Positions 8,103 to 16,373 of a stretch of 24,279 nt of DNA are shown in pieces. The notes beneath the pieces were generated by a model, which was given only the letters and a program-made list of their open reading frames with translations, was not told the DNA's origin and searched no databases. The stretch lies in assembly GCA_025924845.1 (NCBI GenBank), contig JAICHN010000019.1, forward strand, positions 1 through 24,279, written 5' to 3'. The DNA is from Chloroflexota bacterium. Its GTDB lineage: Bacteria > Chloroflexota > UBA5177 > JANWHV01. A program made the position numbers and the translations under genes. The first letter of the stretch is position 1, and each line of letters starts with the position of its first letter.

Positions 8103-9506
8103 ATGGAGCCTGAAGCAACCACATCCCCGGCAGTGAGCCCCGAAACCTCGACACCAGTCGCCAAAACGCTTGAGCGTGGCACATTCCTTAAAGGCGCCGC
8201 CGCCGTCGCGGCAGCCGCCGCCGCTTCGGGTGCGGCAAGCACCGTAGCCCGTGCCGCGAGCCGGGTCGAGATTCCGGCCAATGCCGCCCCATCCGGAGAG
8301 ATCCTGGTTTGGTGTAACGGCAATCAGTTCGCGCCGGCTCAGGTTGCCGCCTTTAACAAGGTGTACCCCAACGTCAAGGTGACGCAGAAGACCACCGCTT
8401 ACGTACCGGCCACGCCTAGCCTGGCGGCCCACTTGGTCACCGGTGTCGATGTGCCGGATGGCATCTTCTTTATCGAGGATGCATATTTGGGCCTGTACGC
8501 CCCGAATCTCTATGATGTGACCAAGCAGGTGGCGCCCTATGCAAAGAAGATCGCCCCATACAAGCTCGCCGTGTCGAAGCAGGGCGGCAGAACCGTGGGC
8601 ATTCCCTGGGACGTTGATCCGGCCTTTCTAATCTATCGCATGGATATCGTGGAAAAGGCGGGCGTGGACGTTTCGAAGATCGTCACCTACGACGATCTGA
8701 TCGCGGCAGCACAAACGGTCAAGGAAAAAGTGCCGAGTTGCACCGGCCCGCTCTATTTCCTCAACTCCAACGGCGAGGCCACCTTCTTCACCGAGGGCCT
8801 TGCCTGGCAGCAGCACACCGGGATCGTCGACTCCCATGGCAAGCTCAACTTGAAGGCGCAAGCCTACACCAACGCCTTCAACTACTACGAGAAGGCGTAC
8901 AAGGCCGGCGTGGTGAAGCTCGGCACGTGGACTACCCCCTCCCTGTATGCCGATTGGAATAACGGCAAGACCTGCTTCATGCACTTTGCCGACTGGTTCA
9001 CCCACTGGAATGAGGCGGGCATGAAAGGTTCCTGGGGTAAGATTGCGCTCGCCAAGCAACCGGTGTTCAAGCCCGGAGTGGATAGTCCATACTCCATGAT
9101 GGGTGGCTCCGCCTATGTCGTACCGCTCAAGGCCAAGAACCCTGAGTTGAGCGCCTTATTCGGCACCTTCCAGCTGTTCGAGCCGGCCGCTCTCGCGGCG
9201 GGCAATGCGGCGAACATTTATGAGGCCATCCTCCCCTCCGCCGAGGCGCTGTGGCCAAGTGTCAATCTCAATGCTTATCGCCATGCGCGGATTATTGCAC
9301 CCTCTATCAATGAGCATGCAATGTTGGTGAGTGCCGCCAAGCAGGCTCCGTCCAATTACCGCTATCCCCCATGGTATTCGAACACGTTCAACTACTATGG
9401 AAATCACGTGATCCAGGTTCTCGAAGGCAAAGCGAGCGCCGCCGCGGCGCAAGAGGCAGCCTACAACGATGTTTTGACCAAGGTCGTACAGCGGTACAAG
9501 GGATAG
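8103..9506 (+). CDS. Sugar ABC importer solute-binding protein, module 1
   Basis: Family 1 extracellular solute-binding protein (COG1653, UgpB-like), 467 residues, expected to capture arabino-oligosaccharides and deliver them to the two permeases encoded next. The mature part starts near GEILVWCNGNQFAPAQVAAFNKVYPNVKV, the usual first strand and helix. IPWDVDPAFLIYRMDIVEKAGVD is the typical hinge stretch. The N terminus (ERGTFLK, residues 24-30, then an Ala-rich core and ARA near 50) looks like a Tat signal whose second arginine is replaced by glycine (Arg25-Gly26). It has no lipobox cysteine, so membrane anchoring is unclear. A strong GGGGGGAG ribosome site precedes the ATG. The exact ligand is inferred from the surrounding alpha-arabinan genes. 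Confidence 0.88.
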   Translation: MEPEATTSPAVSPETSTPVAKTLERGTFLKGAAAVAAAAAASGAASTVARAASRVEIPANAAPSGEILVWCNGNQFAPAQVAAFNKVYPNVKVTQKTTAYVPATPSLAAHLVTGVDVPDGIFFIEDAYLGLYAPNLYDVTKQVAPYAKKIAPYKLAVSKQGGRTVGIPWDVDPAFLIYRMDIVEKAGVDVSKIVTYDDLIAAAQTVKEKVPSCTGPLYFLNSNGEATFFTEGLAWQQHTGIVDSHGKLNLKAQAYTNAFNYYEKAYKAGVVKLGTWTTPSLYADWNNGKTCFMHFADWFTHWNEAGMKGSWGKIALAKQPVFKPGVDSPYSMMGGSAYVVPLKAKNPELSALFGTFQLFEPAALAAGNAANIYEAILPSAEALWPSVNLNAYRHARIIAPSINEHAMLVSAAKQAPSNYRYPPWYSNTFNYYGNHVIQVLEGKASAAAAQEAAYNDVLTKVVQRYKG

Positions 9507-9583
9507 TTCAGCAGAGATTGAGGCACCTCTCGATCAATGCCCGCTCCTCCTGGCTAAAGCCGGCCGGCAGGGAACCTTAATTG

Positions 9584-9632
9584 GCTAAAGCTGGATGGAC
9601 GGCGGCGTGGCTGCCGTCCATCCAGCTTTAGC
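9584..9632 (+). other. Long hairpin between binding-protein and permease genes
   Basis: GCTAAAGCTGGATGGACGGC pairs perfectly over 20 bp with the sequence at 9613-9632, around a 9-nt loop. No T run follows, so it is more likely an mRNA-stabilising or processing element, or a partial attenuator, that keeps binding-protein levels above permease levels. TGGCTAAAGC also occurs at 9551-9560, making a direct repeat 31 bp upstream that could pair alternatively. The rest of the 207-bp gap (9507-9713) has no gene. Confidence 0.75.
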
Positions 9633-9713
9633 GGGTAAGCCGCCTTTACGCGCCAATTCACATCGTCATACAATGGGTCAAAGCCTGGGTGATTATGCCT
9701 GATCAGGAAAGCA

Positions 9714-10715
9714 ATGCCGGCCCCTCGCCCAGTGAGCCACCAACCAGGAAACTCGGAGTCGATGGCCATGATTGACCGGCAGAATCCGGACGGAACTTCG
9801 GGAGGCGCCGCTGTTGCGTTGCCCCGGGTCGCTCGTTCCGGCAGCCTTGGCAGGCTTGCTCGGTATAGCACGCCCTATTGGTATATTGCGCCTTTCTTTA
9901 TCATCTTTTTTGCTTTCTTTGCCTATCCGGTGGCGTACTCCTTCTTCGTGAGTTTGCACAGTTGGTCCGGTCAGGGGCCGATGACCTGGGTTGGTTGGGA
10001 TAACTACAGCTTTATTCTTTCCGATAGCTATTTTATCGAAGCGCTGCAGGTCAGCGGCCTGATCTGGCTTTCGGTACCGGTAACGATGGTGCTCTCCCTC
10101 GTCGTGGCCGTAATCTGGAATCATCCGCGCTTTTGGGGTCGGAACGTTGTATTGATCATGTTTCTCCTTCCAACCGTGATCTCAATCGTCGCCGTCTCCC
10201 TGGTATTCCGCATTCTCTACGATCCGACGGCTGGGCCGATTGACGCAGTGCTGAGTTGGCTGCATCTCCCTACGGTCGACTGGCTAAACGACGAGAACTC
10301 GGCCCGCTTGGGCATCTTCTTCGTGCGAATCTGGGAAACAGTCGGCCTGGGCGTACTCTTTTTTGCCTCATCCTTGCAGGCGATTTCCCAGGATCTCTAT
10401 GACGCCGCGGCAGTCGATGGTTGTGGGCCGATCCGTGGGTTCTTCAGTCTTACCGTGCCTCTCCTGGCCCGTACCATTCTCTTCCTCATGGTAATCAATA
10501 CGCTGAGTTCACTTAGCTTGTTTGCCGAGCCGAATCTGATCATGAGCGGGGGCGGCCCAAACAACGCCACTGCTACTATCGGTGTGTACCTGTGGTTGAA
10601 GGTGCAGGCCCTGGATCTCGGTACGGCTTCCGCCGTCTCTTTTCTGCTGACAACGATCATGATGGTGGTGTCGGTTGCCCTCTTCCTCGTCGCGCGCCGC
10701 TGGATCTCGGATTAA
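9714..10715 (+). CDS. Sugar ABC importer permease, MalF/UgpA type, module 1
   Basis: Inner-membrane channel subunit, 333 residues, with about six membrane segments. The first is at about 55-80 (YWYIAPFFIIFFAFFAYPVAYSFFVS). The cytoplasmic EAA loop that docks the ATPase is at 229-250 (YDAAAVDGCGPIRGFFSLTVPL). The long polar N terminus (about 50 residues) could be shorter if translation starts at the ATG at 9762 or 9768. The ATG at 9714 has AGGA at a normal distance and is kept. It pairs with the next gene to form the heterodimeric channel. No ATPase gene lies nearby. Confidence 0.92.
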   Translation: MPAPRPVSHQPGNSESMAMIDRQNPDGTSGGAAVALPRVARSGSLGRLARYSTPYWYIAPFFIIFFAFFAYPVAYSFFVSLHSWSGQGPMTWVGWDNYSFILSDSYFIEALQVSGLIWLSVPVTMVLSLVVAVIWNHPRFWGRNVVLIMFLLPTVISIVAVSLVFRILYDPTAGPIDAVLSWLHLPTVDWLNDENSARLGIFFVRIWETVGLGVLFFASSLQAISQDLYDAAAVDGCGPIRGFFSLTVPLLARTILFLMVINTLSSLSLFAEPNLIMSGGGPNNATATIGVYLWLKVQALDLGTASAVSFLLTTIMMVVSVALFLVARRWISD

Positions 10716-10742
10716 TGCGCGCCGGTAGCGGAGAAAAGTAAA

Positions 10743-11630
10743 ATGATTAGCGCACCTACGACGCGGGCCGAAAAGGCTGGGAGTAAGCCGGTGACGATCC
10801 TCCGCGTCGTGCATTGGTTAGGGATCCTGCTGGTCTGGCTGGGCGCCCTGATCTGTCTCTTTCCCCTGGCCTGGACTATTGAGGCAAGCTTTCGTCCGGA
10901 CAGCAGTTTTCTCAGTAATCCACTTGGCTTTAACCCAGGGGAATTCATCGCCAGTAACTACTCGTCCGCTTTCAGTCAGGCAGATTTTGGCTCGGGATTC
11001 AAGCATACCGTGGTGCAAACCGGCATCATTTTAATCAGTACCCTATTCTTCTGCCCGCTCGCCGGATATGGCTTTGCCAAGTTTCAGTTCCGTGGCCGCC
11101 GCTTCCTCTTCGGCCTGATGATGTTGACTCTCTTTTTCGTACCGATCAGTCAATACATCCCGCTGCTGATCGAATTGAACAACCTGGGCTGGATTGACAC
11201 CTATCAGGCCCTGGTCGTTCCTCTGTTGATCAGTTCGCTCGGCATCTTCTGGATGAATGGAGTGATCGCGGGCATCCCCAACGAATTGCTCCACGCGGCA
11301 CGGGTCGATGGGTGCGGCAGCTTCTCCACCTGGTGGCGAATCGTTATTCCCATTATCAGACCGGCAATGGTCAGTCTGGCCATTTTCACTTTCCTCGGAG
11401 CATACAACGACTACTTCTGGCCCTTGCTTATCGCTCCCGGCCTACCTACAATCCAGCCGATCTTGGGCGCCCTGCAAACAACATTGCTCCAGGCGGCGGT
11501 TACCGCGAGCAGCAACTGGGGGGCGATTCTGGCCGGGTCGGTGGTGGTATTCGCCCCAACCCTCGTGGTCTTCCTGGTCATGCAAAGCTTCTTCCTTCGC
11601 GGCGTGCTCCAGGGCAGCCTTAAAGAGTGA
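10743..11630 (+). CDS. Sugar ABC importer permease, MalG/UgpE type, module 1
   Basis: Second channel subunit, 295 residues and about six membrane segments, the first at 25-45. The EAA loop is at 181-205 (ELLHAARVDGCGSFSTWWRIVIPII). The C terminus FFLRGVLQGSLKE is the usual MalG-type ending. GGAG precedes the ATG by about 9 nt, and the gap to the previous permease is 27 bp. It is followed at once by a hairpin and the secreted GH51 gene, so importer and glycosidases are probably transcribed together. Confidence 0.93.
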   Translation: MISAPTTRAEKAGSKPVTILRVVHWLGILLVWLGALICLFPLAWTIEASFRPDSSFLSNPLGFNPGEFIASNYSSAFSQADFGSGFKHTVVQTGIILISTLFFCPLAGYGFAKFQFRGRRFLFGLMMLTLFFVPISQYIPLLIELNNLGWIDTYQALVVPLLISSLGIFWMNGVIAGIPNELLHAARVDGCGSFSTWWRIVIPIIRPAMVSLAIFTFLGAYNDYFWPLLIAPGLPTIQPILGALQTTLLQAAVTASSNWGAILAGSVVVFAPTLVVFLVMQSFFLRGVLQGSLKE

Positions 11631-11632
11631 AA

Positions 11633-11672
11633 TACCTTGAAAGGGGCGCGGCACTGCGCCCTATTCAAGGTA
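11633..11672 (+). other. Intercistronic hairpin before the secreted GH51 gene
   Basis: TACCTTGAAAGGGGCGC at 11633-11649 faces its near-complement at 11656-11672 around a 6-nt loop: 15 of 17 pairs with one 2x2 internal loop. It begins 3 nt after the permease stop and ends just before the GH51 ribosome site (GGGGG, 11674-11678). It has no U tract. It probably affects mRNA processing or the coupling of translation. Confidence 0.65.
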
Positions 11673-11684
11673 CGGGGGTACGTG

Positions 11685-13601
11685 ATGCGGCGCCTTATGT
11701 CGGTCGTGTTCGGGTCGTGCCTGATTGGGTTCATGCCGGCCGCCGGAATGGCGCGCGGCGCCGCGACAACTCTCACCGTAAACGCGGGCAAAGCAGGGCC
11801 GAAGATCAGTCCCACCATGTTCGGCCTCATGTTCGAGGAGATCAACCACTCGGGGGACGGCGGGATCTACGGGGAGTTGCTGGCGAATCGCAACCTCCAC
11901 TCTTCGCTCACCCCATTGGATGACTGGTTCCTTGTCCACGGCAGCCATTCGCACGGGTCAATGGGTCTCGATTCCACCCGGCCGGTTAACAGTACGGCGC
12001 TTAACCAGAGCCTGCGCCTCACCATCACCCAGGTCAAGGCCGGAGAACGAGTCGGCGTTTATAACGACGGTTTCTACGGTATTCCGGTGCGGCCCGCCAC
12101 TGTCTACCATGCGTCGGTCTATGCCAGGGCAAGCGCGAACTTCAAGGGGCCGCTTACCATGAGCCTGGAGAGCGCCGGCGGTAAAGTGTTTGCCGCCACT
12201 CGCACGGCGGCCCTCACCACGTCATGGCGGCAGTACGCCGTCACCCTTACCACGCGGGCCGGTCTCAAGCCCTCGGAGAACAATATCTTCGTGCTCAGCG
12301 CGGCTCATACCGGCACGGTCTGGTTCAGTCTGCCTTCGCTCTTTCCTCCCACCTGGAACAACAGGCCCAACGGGATGCGCGTTGATCTGATGCGGAAGCT
12401 CAGCGATCTTCATCCCGGCTTCCTGCGTTTCCCCGGCGGCAATTATCTCGAAGGGGAGAGCATTGACACGCGGTTCAATTGGAAAGAGACCATTGGCCCT
12501 ATCGCCGAGCGGCCCGGCCACTTTGACGATGCGTGGGGCTACTTCTCCAGTGATGGACTGGGATTGCTCGAGTATCTGGAGTGGTGCGAGGATCTGCATA
12601 TGGCACCGGTGCTCGCCGTGTACGCGGGCTACTCGCTGGGAGGCGAGCATGTCGATCCTGGGCCGAAGCTGCGTCCCTACGTGCAGGATGCGCTTGATGA
12701 GATTCAGTACGCCACCGGATCGGTCAAGACGCTCTGGGGAGCACGGCGAGCATCAGATGGTCATCCCGCCCCTTTTACCATTCCTTATGTAGAAGTAGGG
12801 AACGAGGACTTCTTCGACAAGTCCGGTAGCTACGACGGGCGCTTCGCGCAATTCTTCGACGCGATTCGGAAGAACTATCCCGCGATCAAGATCATTGCCA
12901 CCACGGATGTCACCTGCCGGACGCCGGATGTGTACGACCGACACTTCTATAATCCACCTCAATGGTTTGTGGATCACGACAATCTCTTCGACAGCTATAG
13001 CAGATCCGACCCCAAGATCATGGTCGGCGAATACGCTGCTCAAAACGGTCCCATCGCCCGCGGCACGGCCACGCCTGGTGCCGCGCTGGGCGAGGCCGCC
13101 TGGATTACCGGACTGGAGCGCAACGCCGACGTGGTGATCATGAGTTCGTACGCCCCATTGTTCCAGAACCTCAACGGTTTCCAATGGTCGCCGGACTTGA
13201 TCAGCTACGACGCGCTCACCAGCTTCGGCTCTCCTTCCTACTATGTCCAGGCGCTGTTCAGCGTGGATCATGGCGACGTGGTGGCGCCTTCCAGGGTTTC
13301 GGACGGCGCCTCGCTCGCCGTGGTCGCCAGCAGTGCGTCCCACACCGGCAGGTTGTATCTCACGGTCGTAAATACGTCATCCTCGGCTCAGGCAACGCGC
13401 GTCCGGATCAAAGGGGTTTCGTCGGTTTCCGCCACCGGCACGGCAACCGTCCTCACCTCGAGAAGCGCGGATGATCAAAACTCGCTGAGCGCGCCGACCA
13501 AAGTGGTCCCAAAATCCCGCACGATAAGGGGCCTTGGGACGGCATTTTCCTACACCTTCCCGCCAAACTCGGTCACCGTATTGCAGCTCGCCACATCATG
13601 A
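11685..13601 (+). CDS. Secreted alpha-L-arabinofuranosidase, GH51, with carbohydrate-binding-like insert
   Basis: Extracellular GH51 of the larger type, 638 residues from the ATG at 11685, which has GGGGG 6 nt upstream. A TTG at 11637 lies inside a hairpin and is unlikely to be the start. Residues 1 to about 27 (MRRLMSVVFGSCLIGFMPAAGMARGAA) are a signal peptide. MFGLMFEEINHSGDGGIYGELLANR opens the catalytic part. A beta-rich insert at about 75-220 resembles the CBM4/9-like domain of plant and fungal-type GH51. It is followed by FLRFPGGNYLEG. The acid/base is Glu374 (EVGNEDFF) and the nucleophile Glu449 (MVGEYA). It probably trims arabinose side chains outside the cell, complementing the cytoplasmic GH51 at 3938. 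Confidence 0.9.
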   Translation: MRRLMSVVFGSCLIGFMPAAGMARGAATTLTVNAGKAGPKISPTMFGLMFEEINHSGDGGIYGELLANRNLHSSLTPLDDWFLVHGSHSHGSMGLDSTRPVNSTALNQSLRLTITQVKAGERVGVYNDGFYGIPVRPATVYHASVYARASANFKGPLTMSLESAGGKVFAATRTAALTTSWRQYAVTLTTRAGLKPSENNIFVLSAAHTGTVWFSLPSLFPPTWNNRPNGMRVDLMRKLSDLHPGFLRFPGGNYLEGESIDTRFNWKETIGPIAERPGHFDDAWGYFSSDGLGLLEYLEWCEDLHMAPVLAVYAGYSLGGEHVDPGPKLRPYVQDALDEIQYATGSVKTLWGARRASDGHPAPFTIPYVEVGNEDFFDKSGSYDGRFAQFFDAIRKNYPAIKIIATTDVTCRTPDVYDRHFYNPPQWFVDHDNLFDSYSRSDPKIMVGEYAAQNGPIARGTATPGAALGEAAWITGLERNADVVIMSSYAPLFQNLNGFQWSPDLISYDALTSFGSPSYYVQALFSVDHGDVVAPSRVSDGASLAVVASSASHTGRLYLTVVNTSSSAQATRVRIKGVSSVSATGTATVLTSRSADDQNSLSAPTKVVPKSRTIRGLGTAFSYTFPPNSVTVLQLATS

Positions 13602-13644
13602 TCCGCCAGAGTAATTACTTGAGGATTTAAGGAGAAACCGAACC

Positions 13645-15312
13645 ATGGGGGCCGGCGTGGGGGCGGCGCACGTAGAGGTGGATTGCGGACGTACTCTCGG
13701 TCCGCTGCGCCGAATCTGGACCAGCTTTGGCTATGATGAGCTGAACTGGACGGCCACGCCGCGCGGCCTGCGTAACCTCGCCGCCATTCACGAGTTCGCG
13801 GAGACACCGTACACCGTTCGCGCCCATAACCTCTACACAAGCGGGCCTGGACGGGGCCTTCCTCACTGGAGCAGCGGCAACGTATACCACGAGGACGCGG
13901 AAGGCAGGCCACGTTTCGACTGGTCGGTCGCGGACCCGGTATTTGACGCGTGGGTAAGCAACGGCTTCCGGCCCATTGTCGAGTTGGGCTTCTGTCCCAG
14001 GGCGCTGGTTCCCTCGGACGCGGCCTTTCCCTTCACCCCCATGCCGTCAGTGTATGGTACCTATGAGTCCGGACTGTGGGCTTGGCCGCCACGCGATCTC
14101 AATCGTTGGCACGATCTGGTTGCCGCCACGGTACGCCACTGCCTCGATCGGTATGGCCCAGCGGTGGTTGGCTCCTGGTATTGGGAAGTGTGGAACGAGC
14201 CGGACATCTCGTACTGGCAGGGTACGGCAGAGGACTATTGCCGGATGTACGATGTCACCGTCGCGGCCGTCACAAATGAATTTCCGCGCGCTCTGATTGG
14301 AGGGCCGGCCACTACGGGTGGGGGAAGCGCTTTCCTTGAGCAGTTTCTGGCTCACTGTGCGGCGGGCCTCAACGGCGTTACCGGAAAACGCGGCACGCGG
14401 CTCGACTTTATCTCCTTTCACACCAAAGGCGCCGCGTTTCACCCCTGGCGTACCTATGGCGTGTTGGAGCCGGAGGGTGCGCAGACCGCCCAGAGGGCTT
14501 CACCAAACACCGGCAAAATGATCACCGAGATTCGCCGGAGCCTTGCGGTAATCGACAGCTTCCCTGCATTTCGCGGCCTCCCCGTGCTGGTGGATGAATG
14601 TGACGCCTCGGTGCCCGCGCATTGGGGCATCTTCGACAACGCCAATTTTGCCTATCGCAATACCGCTTACTACCCGGTCTTCCAAATACAACTGTTCAAA
14701 AAGATCCTTGACCTCGACCGGCTTCATCAATCGCGTGTGGACGCCGCCACCACCTGGTCGTGGTATTTCGAGGGCGATCGCTATTTCGAGGGGACACGCA
14801 GCCTCTTTACGGCAGGAGACCTTCCTACCCCTCTGCTCAATGGGTACCGCATGTTGGCCCATATGGCCGGCCTGCGGCTGCCGCTTGAGTCCAGCGCCGG
14901 CCGGAACCTTGAACAGATGGATGCGACGGAGAACCGACCCGAAGTGGACGGGCTGGCGGCGACCGACGGGCGCGACCGCGTCACTGCGCTGATTTGGCAT
15001 CATGCCGACGATCAGTATCGACGGGACGCGGCGCCGGTCGAGCTGGTCCTGCGCGGGCTGCCGTTCGCGGGCCGGCCCGTGCGCATCCGCCACTTTCGGA
15101 TCGACGACAAGTTCAGTAACAGCCATAGCGCCTGGGTGGCGGAAGGCAGTCCGCAAAACCCCGGATCGGTCCAACTGGAGGCGATTCATACGCGCTCCGT
15201 TTTGGCGGTGTGCGAGCAGGATCGCCTCCTTGAGACAGCGCCCGAGGATCTCACCATGTCGTTCGTCCTGCCGCTTCCCGGTGTGTCGTTGTTGGAAGTG
15301 GTAGCGCAATGA
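13645..15312 (+). CDS. GH39-like glycoside hydrolase, substrate uncertain
   Basis: 555-residue retaining hydrolase of the GH39 (XynB-like, COG3664) group. WYWEVWNEPDISYW carries the acid/base Glu185, and PVLVDECDAS carries the likely nucleophile Glu318. RFDWSVADPVFDAWVSNGFRPIVELGF (90-116) matches the GH39 barrel. The C-terminal 150 residues form a beta domain. There is no signal peptide, so it should act in the cytoplasm on imported oligosaccharides. The ATG at 13645 has AGGAG upstream. The family includes beta-xylosidases, iduronidases and enzymes on arabinofuranosyl side chains, such as the galactosyl-arabinofuranosidase of bifidobacteria. Given its neighbours an arabinofuranoside- or arabinoxylan-type substrate is likely but not shown. 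It ends 20 bp from the convergent regulator gene. Confidence 0.78.
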   Translation: MGAGVGAAHVEVDCGRTLGPLRRIWTSFGYDELNWTATPRGLRNLAAIHEFAETPYTVRAHNLYTSGPGRGLPHWSSGNVYHEDAEGRPRFDWSVADPVFDAWVSNGFRPIVELGFCPRALVPSDAAFPFTPMPSVYGTYESGLWAWPPRDLNRWHDLVAATVRHCLDRYGPAVVGSWYWEVWNEPDISYWQGTAEDYCRMYDVTVAAVTNEFPRALIGGPATTGGGSAFLEQFLAHCAAGLNGVTGKRGTRLDFISFHTKGAAFHPWRTYGVLEPEGAQTAQRASPNTGKMITEIRRSLAVIDSFPAFRGLPVLVDECDASVPAHWGIFDNANFAYRNTAYYPVFQIQLFKKILDLDRLHQSRVDAATTWSWYFEGDRYFEGTRSLFTAGDLPTPLLNGYRMLAHMAGLRLPLESSAGRNLEQMDATENRPEVDGLAATDGRDRVTALIWHHADDQYRRDAAPVELVLRGLPFAGRPVRIRHFRIDDKFSNSHSAWVAEGSPQNPGSVQLEAIHTRSVLAVCEQDRLLETAPEDLTMSFVLPLPGVSLLEVVAQ

Positions 15313-15332
15313 GCCAAAGGCCGGGCGATCGG

Positions 15333-16367
15333 TTAGGTGGTGCCGCGAGGGATCAATTCCAGCCGCACAGTCTCCGCGATCGGTTCCCTGGAATGCCCCT
15401 GAGTTATCCGCAGCATCAACTCGGCAGCTTTAAGGCCGAGGTCGTCAAATGGGATGCGAACGGTGGTGAGCGCGGGAACGGTCACTCGGGAGAGCGGCAC
15501 ATCGTCAAAGCCGATCACGGCCACATCGTCCGGAATGCGCCGGCCCTGTTCGCGAAGCACCTCAACAATACTCAGGGCTAGGTAGTCGCTGGCCGTGAAC
15601 ACCGCGGACGGCGGGGAATCGAGTTCGAGCAACCGCCGCATACCGCGCGCGGCGTCCGCGGGCAGCCAGCTTCCCCCTTGAAGGAGATCGCCATCCACGG
15701 CAAGGCCGGCCTCGGTAAGGGCGCGCCGATACCCGAGAAAGCGGTCTCGGGCCGCAACTTGCCGCAGGTCGCCCTGCACGTGGGCGATCCGCCGATGTCC
15801 TTGCTTGATCAGGTGCATTGTCGCCTCATACGCGGCGACCTCATCGTCGTAGGTCACCGAACTGAAGCCGAAGCGTTCCGCGCCGGCTCGCTCGATACAT
15901 ACGGCGGGTATGCCGGCCCGGGCAATCGCTTCAAGGAGGGCATCGGTAAGCGGCGGCTCCTGGGCGAGGCGCACGATCACGCCATCGACGCGTCCTCCGC
16001 GCAGCAACTCATTCAACCCTGTCAAATCGTCATTAATGCCCTGCGGGTAGGGAAGAATGTAGTGGTGCTCGCGCAGGAGCGCTTCGGTCAGGGCAGTCAG
16101 CATCGCGGCGTTCCAGGGAGCAAAGAAGGCGTCGTGTGGATAGTGATCGAACGAAATGAAGCCGATGGTGCGGGTCTGCTGCAGACGGAGGCCGCGCGCG
16201 GAGGCGCTCGGATGATACGACAACGTCTCGATTGCCTCAAGCACACGGCGGCGGGTACTCGCCGCCGTGGGCCGAGGGCCGTCGTTGATCACATACGACA
16301 CAACCGCCGTGGATACGCCGGCCAGCCGCGCCACGTCCCGATGGGTTACGCGCTTCTTGGTGGGCAT
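15333..16367 (-). CDS. LacI-family transcriptional repressor, module 2
   Basis: 344-residue LacI/GalR regulator. The helix-turn-helix is canonical: VTHRDVARLAGVSTAVVSYVINDG, then TRRRVLEAIETLSYHPSASARGLR with the hinge helix. The sensor domain has RTIGFISFD, RVDGVIVRL, TASDYLALSIVEVLREQGRRIPDDVAVIGFDDVPLS and PALTTVRIP. It starts 6 bp after the GH127 stop codon on the minus strand with only a weak ribosome site, so it is probably translated by coupling and co-regulated with that enzyme. Its most likely operator is the palindrome at 18518-18568, which holds two AATCGATT cores of the LacI type. Effector unknown; an arabinofuranosyl sugar is inferred. Confidence 0.93.
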   Translation of the reverse strand: MPTKKRVTHRDVARLAGVSTAVVSYVINDGPRPTAASTRRRVLEAIETLSYHPSASARGLRLQQTRTIGFISFDHYPHDAFFAPWNAAMLTALTEALLREHHYILPYPQGINDDLTGLNELLRGGRVDGVIVRLAQEPPLTDALLEAIARAGIPAVCIERAGAERFGFSSVTYDDEVAAYEATMHLIKQGHRRIAHVQGDLRQVAARDRFLGYRRALTEAGLAVDGDLLQGGSWLPADAARGMRRLLELDSPPSAVFTASDYLALSIVEVLREQGRRIPDDVAVIGFDDVPLSRVTVPALTTVRIPFDDLGLKAAELMLRITQGHSREPIAETVRLELIPRGTT

Positions 16368-16373
16368 CAGCAG

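Noticed and set aside
9584..9632. Rho-independent terminator ending the operon after the binding-protein gene
   Set aside because: The stem is strong but no T run follows and the permease genes downstream have no clear promoter of their own.
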